In this document: piece by piece, positions 21,658-29,220 of the stretch | Layout of the letters: every line of letters begins with the position of its first letter | Position numbering within the stretch: position 1 is the first letter of the stretch | Assembly: GCA_021268355.1 (NCBI GenBank) | Contig: JAJETY010000015.1 | Location: 1 to 32,214, forward strand | DNA: 32,214 nt | Source of the DNA: Candidatus Nitrosopumilus sp. | GTDB lineage: Archaea > Thermoproteota > Nitrososphaeria > Nitrososphaerales > Nitrosopumilaceae | Direction of reading: 5' to 3' | The notes under the pieces: generated by a model | What the model saw: the letters and a program-made list of their open reading frames with translations, nothing else | Told to the model about the DNA's origin: nothing | Database searches by the model: none | Made by a program: the position numbers and the translations under genes

Positions 21658-22150
21658 TCTCCACATCCTCTCGTTTAGCTAAAACAAGTGCGCCGGTTAC
21701 AGAACCAGCCAAAATCAATCCCATCAAAATTAATGCAGGCCAATAATATGTCACAAAGTCAGTACCAATATCTCTAAAATCAACAGCAGGTTCATCAGTA
21801 CTTATCGTCTTAATTCCAGAATCCAAAAAGACAGCGCCCAATCCAACCATCACAACCATCATCAAACCAATTCCAGCAAACTTTCTTCTCTTATCTTCAA
21901 TTTTTTTGAAAATGAGTTCTCTTTTTACCAACATAACTGTAAACAAGATAAGTACAGCAATGGAACCGACATAAACTGCTAACTGGAATAGTGCAACAAA
22001 TGGTGCGTCCAACATAAAGAAGAATCCTGCAATTCCACCTAAAGTTCCCATTAATGCAATAGAACCATAAATCAATGATCTTAATTCAAGTGCAGCAATT
22101 GCCGAACCAATTGTAATAACTGTCAGAGCTAGGAAAACAGCATCAGCCAT
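21638..22150 (-). CDS. nuoJ: Complex I subunit J
   Basis: The product has 170 residues from ATG 22150 and about five hydrophobic helices. FFMLDAPFVALFQLAVYVGSIAVLILFTVMLV is the conserved TM3 region with its pi-bulge and the Tyr-Val-Gly-x-Ile-x-Val-Leu-x-x-Phe pattern of NuoJ. The upstream GTG at 22183 would add 11 polar residues lying inside nuoI; ATG 22150 is preferred because GAGGTG stands 6 bp before it. The ATG overlaps the nuoI stop by 8 bp, so the two are probably translationally coupled. NuoJ is part of the membrane arm next to the quinone site. Confidence 0.93.
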   Translation of the reverse strand: MADAVFLALTVITIGSAIAALELRSLIYGSIALMGTLGGIAGFFFMLDAPFVALFQLAVYVGSIAVLILFTVMLVKRELIFKKIEDKRRKFAGIGLMMVVMVGLGAVFLDSGIKTISTDEPAVDFRDIGTDFVTYYWPALILMGLILAGSVTGALVLAKREDVENDQRTN

Positions 22151-22640
22151 GAGTTGCACCTCTATCTGTAATTTGGATTTCACTGTCTTGTGAAAGATAT
22201 GGTTTTACTGCAAGTTGAGCAGGAGTATAGATTAGACCTTCTTTAGTAAATGAAGATAACTCATAATCATTTGTCATGTAAAGTGCATAGAATGGACATG
22301 CATCAACACAAAGACCGCAAAAGACACATTTTCCATAATCAATTTGAGGCATGATGGATTTTTTATTTTGTTTTTGTTCCTCGGGAACTTTTACCATTGC
22401 AATTGCTTCTGCAACACCTTCACATGCAATTGAACATAATTGGCAACCGGTACAGTGATCATGAAATAGCATATGTCTTCCTTTTAGTCCAGCTATACCA
22501 ACACCAGTTGAAGGATCAAATTGGTAACCGTCACCTACAAACTTGAGTTTCTCTTCAGGATAACGAAGTGTAAATCGTTTGATTGCAAGATGTTTTATTC
22601 CTGAATTTAATGCACGAATAATTCCAGTTGCAGTTCCCAT
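22143..22640 (-). CDS. nuoI: Complex I subunit I (two [4Fe-4S] clusters)
   Basis: The 165-residue product has two ferredoxin-type motifs: C63-x2-C66-x2-C69-x3-C73 (CTGCQLCSIAC) and C105-x2-C108-x2-C111-x3-C115 with a following Pro (CVFCGLCVDACP). The first set lacks the usual Pro and has Glu-Gly instead. It starts with a short amphipathic N-terminus (IIRALNSGIKHLAIKRFTLRYP) as in family members. NuoI hands electrons to NuoB. Because NuoE, F and G are absent, the donor may be ferredoxin-like, but this is unproven. The ATG overlaps the nuoH stop by one base, preceded by GGAGGATT. Confidence 0.95.
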   Translation of the reverse strand: MGTATGIIRALNSGIKHLAIKRFTLRYPEEKLKFVGDGYQFDPSTGVGIAGLKGRHMLFHDHCTGCQLCSIACEGVAEAIAMVKVPEEQKQNKKSIMPQIDYGKCVFCGLCVDACPFYALYMTNDYELSSFTKEGLIYTPAQLAVKPYLSQDSEIQITDRGATHG

Positions 22641-23938
22641 TATTGTAATCCTCCTGGTCCCAAGACTCCAGCGTAAAGCAAGCCTAGTGCAATAAAGATG
22701 TTAACGAAAGCTAATCCAATTAATTTTGTCCAGCCAAGACTCAATAACATATCAATTCTGATTCTTGGGAATACACCTCTAGGTAGCAAAATAAAGAAAA
22801 TCACACCTACAGTTTTTAGAACAAACCAAAGAGTTCCATTTAGCATTTCTTGATCAAATAATGGCAATCCAGGGAATGGACCTACAGTAAGAGGACCCAC
22901 TTGAACTCCAGTAAGTAACTCTTCTGGGAATGGGGGAACAACCATTGGACCATTCCATCCACCTAAGAATAAAACAACAAACAATCCTGCAAAAGCATAT
23001 AGTTTCAGATACGTTCCTAATTGAACTAGACCATACATCATTCCAGAGAATTCTGTCAACCATCCAGCAACAATCTCACTTTCTGCTTCTGGCAAATCAA
23101 ATGGAATTCTTTCCAATTCTGCAAGCATTGTAATAAAGAAAACAATTGCTCCAACTGGCAAAAATACTATCCATGGGAAGTTTGTTTGGCTAGCTGCAAT
23201 TTCAGACAAGTTAAGTGTACCAGTCAGAATTACAACTCCCAATAAAGATAGGATTAATGGAATTTCAAAGGATACCATTTGGAATAGGGCTCTAATTCCA
23301 CCAATGAATGGGAATTTACTATTTGCAGACCATGCAGAGAGAATTGTAACAATTGGGAAAAATCCAATAACTGCAAAAACTGCTAGCAATCCCAAGTCAA
23401 CATCTGCAACAACCCAACCAGGTGCTACTGGAATTAATGCAACAAATGCTGCGGCAGTCGCAACAAAAATTACAGGTGCTGCCCAGAAAATTGGCTTGTC
23501 TGCTTTAGCAGGAATAATAATTTCTTTAGAGATTAGTTTGAGACCATCTCCCATTAATTGTAAAATACCTTCAATTTTTCCACAGTAGAATGGACCTACT
23601 CTTAGTTGTAATTTAGCTAACATTTTTCTTTCAATGAAAATTGTTCCAGCTGCTATGAGTGCAGCAAATCCAAATCCAGGAAATACCATCACTCTAAACA
23701 TGTCAGTTGCCATGAAAGCTTTGAGAATAGGTAAACTACGTGTAGGATCTGCCAACCATGTTAATGCAAGAAAAGGAGTAAGTAATTCGCCATTAATTAC
23801 AGGCATTTCAATGTAAAACAAAACTACTTGAATTGCAGGTAACCCAATTAGAGATGCGAGAAGAACTGTCCAAAACGCATTATCGAGAAGAGATTTGATA
23901 AACTCACTTAGTTTGAATTTTGGTGCTATAGCAGACAT
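22640..23938 (-). CDS. nuoH: Complex I subunit H with an N-terminal extension
   Basis: The 432-residue product contains the NuoH core: ERKMLAKLQLRVGPFYCGK (the first loop, which lines the quinone tunnel), GDGLKLISKE, LAELERIPFDLPEAESEIVAGW and GMMYGLVQLGTYLKLYAFAG. The core starts near residue 80, so about 80 residues precede it, including an extra hydrophobic segment (about 24-45). A proline-rich stretch (PMVVPPFPEELLTGVQVGPL) between two late helices is also longer than in E. coli. NuoH forms the quinone chamber with NuoB and NuoD. The ATG directly follows the nuoD stop (TAA-ATG). Confidence 0.95.
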   Translation of the reverse strand: MSAIAPKFKLSEFIKSLLDNAFWTVLLASLIGLPAIQVVLFYIEMPVINGELLTPFLALTWLADPTRSLPILKAFMATDMFRVMVFPGFGFAALIAAGTIFIERKMLAKLQLRVGPFYCGKIEGILQLMGDGLKLISKEIIIPAKADKPIFWAAPVIFVATAAAFVALIPVAPGWVVADVDLGLLAVFAVIGFFPIVTILSAWSANSKFPFIGGIRALFQMVSFEIPLILSLLGVVILTGTLNLSEIAASQTNFPWIVFLPVGAIVFFITMLAELERIPFDLPEAESEIVAGWLTEFSGMMYGLVQLGTYLKLYAFAGLFVVLFLGGWNGPMVVPPFPEELLTGVQVGPLTVGPFPGLPLFDQEMLNGTLWFVLKTVGVIFFILLPRGVFPRIRIDMLLSLGWTKLIGLAFVNIFIALGLLYAGVLGPGGLQ

Positions 23939-25075
23939 TTATCTATCTGCCTCCACTGGCCAATAGTTTAGACTCCAATAAACTGAAGGCATGTTTCCTA
24001 GTTTTTCACCAATCAGGAGATTCGGCATTGCAAGTAAGTTTCTAAATGAAGGAACACTCATCTTTACTCTATAAGGTTCAGTTTTACCATCAGATACGAT
24101 ATAACATCCAAGAGAACCTCTTCCAGATTCAACACGCTTGTAAACGGTTGCAGGACCTTTGGTCTTTGGATTTGGTTTTAGTTTTGTTCTTACAGAACCA
24201 GATTTTGGCATTTTTTGTAATGCCTGTCTAATAATATTACAACTCTCCATCATGTCAAGCCATGGAACTTTGGAACGTGCATAAGAATCTCCTTCTTTCA
24301 AGACATTTGTGTGAACATCTAATTCTTCGTAGACATCATATGGTGCCTTTACTCTCAAATCATAATCAACACCACTTGCTCTAAGTACTGAACCAGTTGT
24401 ACCGTATCTGATTGCATTCTCTCGTGTTAAAACACCAGTGTCCCGTGTTCTTGAAATCAAAATAGGATTATCATAAAACACTGCAGCGTATTCTTTGATA
24501 CGTTTTTCAAAGTAGTTTACTTGACGCAAACACACGTCTTCAAAGTTTGCCGGTAAGTCATTTCTTACTCCACCTGGAATAAAGTGTGCATGTGTAACTC
24601 TTGCACCAGATACTTTTTCCATAAGATCAATTAAGAGTTCTCTGTCACCGGCAGGCCACATAAACATTGTAGAATGACCTAAGAAAATACCATAGATTGC
24701 TAGCCAATACATGGTATAGATACAACGATTTAGTTCTGAACATATTACTCTAACATACTTGGCACGTTCTGGAACTTCAATTCCAAGAATTTCTTCTGCA
24801 CCTAAAACGTATGGATAAAGAACATTACAGGAATCATGAATGACAGGTCTTTCCAAGTGAGGAACATTTGTAATATAGTTTCTATACTCTGCCATTTTTT
24901 CTTCTCCACGATGTACATATCCTGGATCAGGATCACATGCAACAATATAGTCACCGTCAATTTGGACAACAATTCTCATGTGTCCAGAACCTGGATGTTG
25001 AGGTCCAACATTGAGAGTCATTATTCTCTCATCAACTTTTTTGAGTGCTAATCCTGGTGGCATAATATCTGTCAT
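23939..25075 (-). CDS. nuoD: Complex I subunit D (49-kDa, quinone site)
   Basis: The 378-residue product has the NuoD signatures: NVGPQHPGSGHMR, DPDPGYVHRGEEKMAEYRNY (the His-Arg-Gly-x-Glu-Lys motif of the loop near cluster N2), RARVTHAHFIPGG-like GARVTHAHFIPGGV, RTRDTGVL and the C-terminal RVESGRGSLGCYIVSDG. It lines the quinone chamber together with NuoB. It is a stand-alone D subunit; there is no fusion with NuoC as in enterobacteria. It starts 4 bp after the nuoC stop and abuts nuoH. Confidence 0.95.
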   Translation of the reverse strand: MTDIMPPGLALKKVDERIMTLNVGPQHPGSGHMRIVVQIDGDYIVACDPDPGYVHRGEEKMAEYRNYITNVPHLERPVIHDSCNVLYPYVLGAEEILGIEVPERAKYVRVICSELNRCIYTMYWLAIYGIFLGHSTMFMWPAGDRELLIDLMEKVSGARVTHAHFIPGGVRNDLPANFEDVCLRQVNYFEKRIKEYAAVFYDNPILISRTRDTGVLTRENAIRYGTTGSVLRASGVDYDLRVKAPYDVYEELDVHTNVLKEGDSYARSKVPWLDMMESCNIIRQALQKMPKSGSVRTKLKPNPKTKGPATVYKRVESGRGSLGCYIVSDGKTEPYRVKMSVPSFRNLLAMPNLLIGEKLGNMPSVYWSLNYWPVEADR

Positions 25076-25079
25076 TTTA

Positions 25080-25673
25080 TCATCTACCCTTTATTGCAAA
25101 GTCCTTTCGAAGTGGAGGTAAGTCTGCCCAATCTTCAGGCAAAAGTAATCTTCTATTATCTGGATGACCATCAAAATAAACGCCTAACATTTCAAAAACT
25201 TCTCTTTCACCAAACTCTACACTGTAAAACACATCTCTGAGACTAGGTAGTTTTGTCGAGTCTTGTCCGGGAATTGGGTTTGATTCTCTAGGAGCACGTG
25301 TTGCCAATGTAAGAACTTGTCTTGCTAGAGAGGATTCTGTGTAAGAGCCAAGATGATATACTACTTCAATTTCATTATCTGCTGGAAAATCAACTCCTGT
25401 TACAGATTCTGCATGATCATAGTGTAAGTCATCACGAATAAACTGGGCTACATCATGAACATTTTCTTTACTAGTCTTAATTCCAACTCGGTCTTCTTTT
25501 ACAAAGTCAACTTGAACTTTATCACCAAACTTTTCAACAAGTTTATCAGAAATTCCTTTTTCAAATGCAGGAAGTTCTTCAGGTTTCTCTTCAGCCTTTG
25601 CTGCAGGTTTAGGTGGTGTTGGCTTTTCTTCAGGTTTTGCCTCTGTTGCTGGGTTTTCAGAATCACTACTCAT
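25080..25673 (-). CDS. nuoC: Complex I subunit C with a Pro/Lys/Glu-rich N-terminus
   Basis: The 197-residue product ends with the NuoC core, including SVTGVDFPADNEIEVVYHLGSY, PSLRDVFYSVEFGEREVFEMLGVYFDGHPDNRRLLLPEDW and PPLRKDF. The first 40 residues are a low-complexity segment of Pro, Ala, Lys and Glu (EEKPTPPKPAAKAEEKPEE), probably disordered and absent from typical NuoC. NuoC is a peripheral-arm scaffold subunit. It overlaps nuoB by one base and is followed by nuoD after 4 bp. Confidence 0.94.
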   Translation of the reverse strand: MSSDSENPATEAKPEEKPTPPKPAAKAEEKPEELPAFEKGISDKLVEKFGDKVQVDFVKEDRVGIKTSKENVHDVAQFIRDDLHYDHAESVTGVDFPADNEIEVVYHLGSYTESSLARQVLTLATRAPRESNPIPGQDSTKLPSLRDVFYSVEFGEREVFEMLGVYFDGHPDNRRLLLPEDWADLPPLRKDFAIKGR

Positions 25674-26197
25674 TATACAAACTTCCTAGCCTTCATTCTC
25701 TTAATCTTCTCTTGTAACAAAATACATCCTTGTATGAGAGTTTCAGGTCTAGGTGGGCAACCTGGAACATAGACATCAACTGGAATTACTCCATCAATTC
25801 CTGGAAGTACATTGTATGAATCAAAATACAACCCTCCAGTAATTGCACAAGCTCCCATAGCAATTACATACTTTGGTTCTGGCATTTGATCGTAAACTAA
25901 TCTTAGACGTGGTGCCATTTTTCTTGTAATAGTTCCTTGAACAACAACTAGATCACATTGTCTAAGTGATCCAAATGCTTCAATGATACCAAATCTTTCA
26001 ACATCATATCTTGGACTTGATGCGGCACCAAATTCTACACTACAACAAGCTGTTTCAATGTGTACAGGCCAGAGTGACCAAATTCTACCCCAATTGATGG
26101 CGTAGCCCAATGGTTTATCGATTGCTTTTTCCAGAATATCCCCGAGTTTTCCTACAAAGACATTTGCATTTTCTGGTGTTACTAGGTCCTTAAGCAA
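25673..26197 (-). CDS. nuoB: Complex I subunit B (cluster N2 subunit)
   Basis: The 174-residue product carries the four cysteines of cluster N2: C51 and C52 (ETACCSVEFGA), C117 (AMGACAITGG) and C147 (VPGCPPRPE). SSPRYDVERFG and VVQGTITRKMAPRLRLVYDQMPEPK are conserved. It passes electrons from NuoI to the quinone. The start is TTG at 26197, supported by GGAG about 6 bp upstream and by the absence of a nearby in-frame ATG. It lies 40 bp after nuoA. Confidence 0.96.
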   Translation of the reverse strand: MLKDLVTPENANVFVGKLGDILEKAIDKPLGYAINWGRIWSLWPVHIETACCSVEFGAASSPRYDVERFGIIEAFGSLRQCDLVVVQGTITRKMAPRLRLVYDQMPEPKYVIAMGACAITGGLYFDSYNVLPGIDGVIPVDVYVPGCPPRPETLIQGCILLQEKIKRMKARKFV

Positions 26198-26237
26198 TCT
26201 TATCTCCTCTCCCCTTTGATTTGGTTTCTATAAAAAA

Positions 26238-26612
26238 CTACCATATTCTTCTTCTCCCTGATTGATATAACGCAAATGCCATTGCGCCAAACATAATAGC
26301 TAAAAATCCCATCATTGGCAAAGTTGCACTCTTTGGGAGTTCCAAAAGTGCACTTCCCCATGCATACAAGAAAATTGCCATCACATCAAATACAACAAAC
26401 ATGAGAATATACGGATAATACTGCATCATAAAATGAGTTCTTCCTTCACCAGAAGGGACTTGACCACATTCCATTGGCAAAAATTTTACTGGATTACTAC
26501 GTTTTCGGGGCGAAACCATACGTGAAATAATTAATGCAGGCGCCATTGCCGCAATACCAAAGGCAAACATCAATACCACAGTACTGTAATTGCCCGCTAG
26601 TTCCCCGACCAA
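26238..26612 (-). CDS. nuoA: Complex I subunit A
   Basis: The 124-residue product has three membrane helices and the family segment PMECGQVPSGEGRTHFMMQYYPYILMFVVFDVMAIFLYAW, whose Cys-bearing loop lies near the quinone tunnel. It is the first gene of the 11-gene operon. The start is TTG at 26612 (MVGELAGN), chosen because the TATA box CTTTTTATAC lies 27-28 bp upstream, which makes a leaderless TTG start likely; the first ATG would remove part of helix 1. The divergent neighbour is a peroxiredoxin. Confidence 0.94.
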   Translation of the reverse strand: MVGELAGNYSTVVLMFAFGIAAMAPALIISRMVSPRKRSNPVKFLPMECGQVPSGEGRTHFMMQYYPYILMFVVFDVMAIFLYAWGSALLELPKSATLPMMGFLAIMFGAMAFALYQSGRRRIW

Positions 26613-26634
26613 TTTAGCTTTTCACCCTGATTTT

Positions 26635-26645
26635 TGTATAAAAAG
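26635..26645 (-). promoter_or_regulatory. TATA box of the nuo operon
   Basis: CCTTTTTATAC on the minus strand is centred near 26640, about 27 bp upstream of the TTG at 26612. It supports a leaderless nuoA message and decides its start. Confidence 0.55.
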
Positions 26646-26699
26646 GTATGTTTCAGATTTTGAGATTTTGATCGAGAAAAGAAGATTTTTTCTAAACTA

Positions 26700-26707
26700 C
26701 TTTATAG
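26700..26707 (+). promoter_or_regulatory. TATA box of the peroxiredoxin gene
   Basis: ctttatag is centred about 25 bp before the ATG at 26728. It supports that start over an upstream in-frame ATG at 26590, which lies within nuoA. Confidence 0.5.
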
Positions 26708-26727
26708 AACATTGGAAAATTGCGATC

Positions 26728-27192
26728 ATGTCATTGAATGTCGGAGATATCGCTCCAGATTTTCAGCTTCCAGATACAGAACTAAAATTGAGGACTTTGG
26801 ATGAATTCAAAGGAAAAAAGATCGTTCTTACATTCATAGTGGCAGCAAGTTCCCCTGTATGCGAGACAGAACTCTGTACCCTAAGAGATTCTTGGCAAGA
26901 AATTGCAGATACGGGTGCACAGATCGTCGCAATTAGTAATGATGGTCCTTTTGCAAATAAAGCATTTGCAGAAAAACATAACTTCAATTTTCCACTGTTA
27001 GGAGACTACAACAGTAAGACAATTGCAGACTATGATATCTTGATGAAAGACTTGTTGCACATTAAAGATTACAACGCAGCAAAACGTTCTGTATTTGTAA
27101 TTATGGAAGACGGAAAAATTGGTTACAAATGGGTTTCAGAAGATCCACTAAAGGAACCAAACTATGAAGAAATCAAAAATTTCCTCAAGTAG
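26728..27192 (+). CDS. Peroxiredoxin (PrxQ/Bcp-like)
   Basis: From ATG 26728 the 154-residue product starts MSLNVGDIAPDFQLPDTELK, a typical peroxiredoxin N-terminus. The peroxidatic Cys is Cys45 in SPVCETELC, with a second Cys (Cys50) five positions later, the PrxQ/Bcp resolving-Cys pattern. The thioredoxin-fold ends with LLHIKDYNAAKRSVFVIMEDGKIGYKW. It reduces hydrogen peroxide and organic peroxides with a thiol partner. An in-frame ATG at 26590 exists, but the added 46 residues have no family match and would overlap nuoA; the TATA box at 26700-26707 supports the shorter protein. It converges on the biotin carrier gene. Confidence 0.92.
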   Translation: MSLNVGDIAPDFQLPDTELKLRTLDEFKGKKIVLTFIVAASSPVCETELCTLRDSWQEIADTGAQIVAISNDGPFANKAFAEKHNFNFPLLGDYNSKTIADYDILMKDLLHIKDYNAAKRSVFVIMEDGKIGYKWVSEDPLKEPNYEEIKNFLK

Positions 27193-27193
27193 G

Positions 27194-27210
27194 AAAAAAT
27201 TTCTTTTTTT
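27194..27210. terminator. Bidirectional T-rich termination region
   Basis: Between the convergent peroxiredoxin and biotin carrier genes a run of A's (27194-27199) is followed by a T-tract (27201-27210, reaching into the carrier's stop). Each strand thus has a T-rich tract after its gene, as expected for archaeal intrinsic termination. Confidence 0.4.
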
Positions 27211-27721
27211 ATTCTAAATCGGCAATTATATCGCCTTTAGCGACAGTAGCACCTTCTTTAATTTTGAGATTTTTTACAGTCCCATCTTTGTGTGCTTTAA
27301 CTGCAACTTGCATTTTCATAGATTCCAAAGTACATACAACGTCACCTTTCTTTACTGAATCACCTTCTGTAACTGGAATGGAAACAACCTTTCCTGGAAT
27401 TTGGCTTTTGAGTGCTACTTGTGCACCGCCTGCACTACTTCCACCAGAGTTTTTGAAAACAATTTCATCAAAGTGTGTGTTCATGTTCAGAGTAATTGGA
27501 ACATTGTCAATAACAAGATTCATTTCATTGGTAAGTGTTTCAAGATATTTTGCTTTATGATATTGCTGATCTAGAATGAATTCAATTCCTTTAGAATCCA
27601 TTGTAAGAATTCTTAATTGATGTTCCTTATCATTAATCTTAATTAAATAATCATTGTTTCCATAGTTTTCAATTATTTTTCCATCAAATGATTTTTCAAT
27701 ATCTGGTATCTTGTAGTCCAT
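27209..27721 (-). CDS. Biotin carboxyl carrier protein of acyl-CoA carboxylase
   Basis: The 170-residue product has a C-terminal biotinyl domain (about 100-170) with the biotinylation motif LESMKMQV (Lys136). Most carriers read EAMKM; Ser in place of Ala is known and tolerated. The N-terminal part (1-85) is variable and joined by a short linker, SGGSSAGGA. It carries carboxybiotin between biotin carboxylase and carboxyltransferase. It is the last gene of a three-gene operon, 6 bp after accC, and belongs to the acetyl/propionyl-CoA carboxylase of the 3-hydroxypropionate/4-hydroxybutyrate CO2-fixation cycle. Confidence 0.93.
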   Translation of the reverse strand: MDYKIPDIEKSFDGKIIENYGNNDYLIKINDKEHQLRILTMDSKGIEFILDQQYHKAKYLETLTNEMNLVIDNVPITLNMNTHFDEIVFKNSGGSSAGGAQVALKSQIPGKVVSIPVTEGDSVKKGDVVCTLESMKMQVAVKAHKDGTVKNLKIKEGATVAKGDIIADLE

Positions 27722-27727
27722 TAATCA

Positions 27728-29215
27728 TCAATCCAGTTTATTTTTCCAAGATGCATTGCTTGTGTTGTCATTTTGAACTCGGTTCTTAAAGTATTCAGAA
27801 TGAATAATGGCGGCAGCTAAAGCAGCGTCACTCTTGTTTTCTTTTTCTTTCTTTAGATCTTCAGATAATCGGTCAATCATATCATAACGTTTCAAAAAGT
27901 CAGTTGAAAGTTGTCCATTTTTGTATTCTTCAGAATTTAGAATTGTTTTGTATAGTGGAATAGATGTTTCAACACCTTGAACATACATGTCATTTAATGC
28001 AGTAAGCATTCTTGTTCTAGACTCTTCAAATGTTGGTCCCCAAGTACAGAGTTTTGCCATCAATGAATCATAGAATGGAGACACGGTACATCCGGGATAA
28101 AGATAGGTATCACATCTAACATTTGGTCCTGCGGGAATTGTGACATCTGGAACAGGTCCAGTTGAAGGGGCAAAGTCCAAGAATGTATCTTCAGCATTGA
28201 TTCTACATTCAATTGCATATCCGTTCATCTTTAGATCTTTTTGTTTGAATGGTAGTGGTTCACCATTTGCAATATCGATTTGAAGTTTTACAAAGTCTAA
28301 TCCTGAAACCATTTCACTAATTGGGTGCTCAACTTGGAGTCTAGCGTTAATCTCAATAAAGTAAAATTCTCCATTATCGGCTCTAAGGAATTCAGCAGTA
28401 CCAAGATTAGTGTAATCAACAGCTTCTGCTGCTTTGACAACTAACTCACCAATCTCTTCTCTTTTTGCTTCATCTACAACTGGAGAAGGAGTTTGTTCAA
28501 TTAATTTTTGATTTCTTCTTTGAATTGAGCATTCTCTTTCAAATAGATGAACAGCATTACCATGATGATCTCTACACATTTGGTATTCAATGTGTCTTGT
28601 TTTTTCTAAGAATTTTTCAACAATGATTGCAGATTTTCCTACTGCAGCAATAGATTCAGAAGTTACTGTTTGAAAGCCTTCTCTTAGTTCTTTATCATTG
28701 GTAACTAATCTAATTCCACGACCTCCACCACCATAAACTGATTTCAATAGTACAGGATAACCAATTTCATTTGCAATTTTTTCAGCCTCTTCTGCTGTTG
28801 CTACTAATCCTGGGCTTCCAGGTACTGTTGGAACTTGGGCTTTTAGCATTGCTGCTTTGCACTCCATCTTATCACCACATAGATTCATAGAGTCAGCAGA
28901 TGGACCAATGAAAGTAATTTTATTTTGTTCGCACAATCTTGCAAAGTCATCATTTTCAGAAAGGAAACCATAACCTGGATGTACAGCATCTGCACCAGAT
29001 GACAACATGACCTCAAGAATTTTTTCCTGATTCAGATAAGACTTTGCAGGAGCTGCCTCTCCAATGTGATAAGATTCATCAGCTTTCTTCACATGTAAAG
29101 AATTGTAATCTTCATCAGAATATACTGCAACTGTTTTGATACCTAGTGCATTGCATGTTCTAATTACTCTAAGAGCAATTTCTCCTCTGTTTGCGATAAG
29201 TACTTTCTTAATCAT
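27728..29215 (-). CDS. accC: Biotin carboxylase subunit of acyl-CoA carboxylase
   Basis: The 495-residue product has the biotin carboxylase layout. It starts KKVLIANRGEIALRVIRTCN; the ATP-grasp domain has KSVYGGGGRGIRLV and the catalytic segment EINARLQVEHPISEM; YAIECRINAED follows. The C-terminal tail past about 450 is charged and longer than in bacterial AccC. It carboxylates biotin using ATP and bicarbonate. ATG 29215 is preferred to a GTG at 29224 (three extra residues) because GTGATT, a match to the Shine-Dalgarno consensus, lies 4 bp before it. The first base of the overlap region is shared with the pccB stop. It lies between pccB and the carrier gene. Confidence 0.95.
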   Translation of the reverse strand: MIKKVLIANRGEIALRVIRTCNALGIKTVAVYSDEDYNSLHVKKADESYHIGEAAPAKSYLNQEKILEVMLSSGADAVHPGYGFLSENDDFARLCEQNKITFIGPSADSMNLCGDKMECKAAMLKAQVPTVPGSPGLVATAEEAEKIANEIGYPVLLKSVYGGGGRGIRLVTNDKELREGFQTVTSESIAAVGKSAIIVEKFLEKTRHIEYQMCRDHHGNAVHLFERECSIQRRNQKLIEQTPSPVVDEAKREEIGELVVKAAEAVDYTNLGTAEFLRADNGEFYFIEINARLQVEHPISEMVSGLDFVKLQIDIANGEPLPFKQKDLKMNGYAIECRINAEDTFLDFAPSTGPVPDVTIPAGPNVRCDTYLYPGCTVSPFYDSLMAKLCTWGPTFEESRTRMLTALNDMYVQGVETSIPLYKTILNSEEYKNGQLSTDFLKRYDMIDRLSEDLKKEKENKSDAALAAAIIHSEYFKNRVQNDNTSNASWKNKLD

Positions 29216-29220
29216 TTTAA

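Noticed and set aside
26590-26727. An extra 46 residues at the N-terminus of the peroxiredoxin.
   Set aside because: The region overlaps nuoA and its promoter, has no family match, and the TATA box at 26700-26707 points to ATG 26728.
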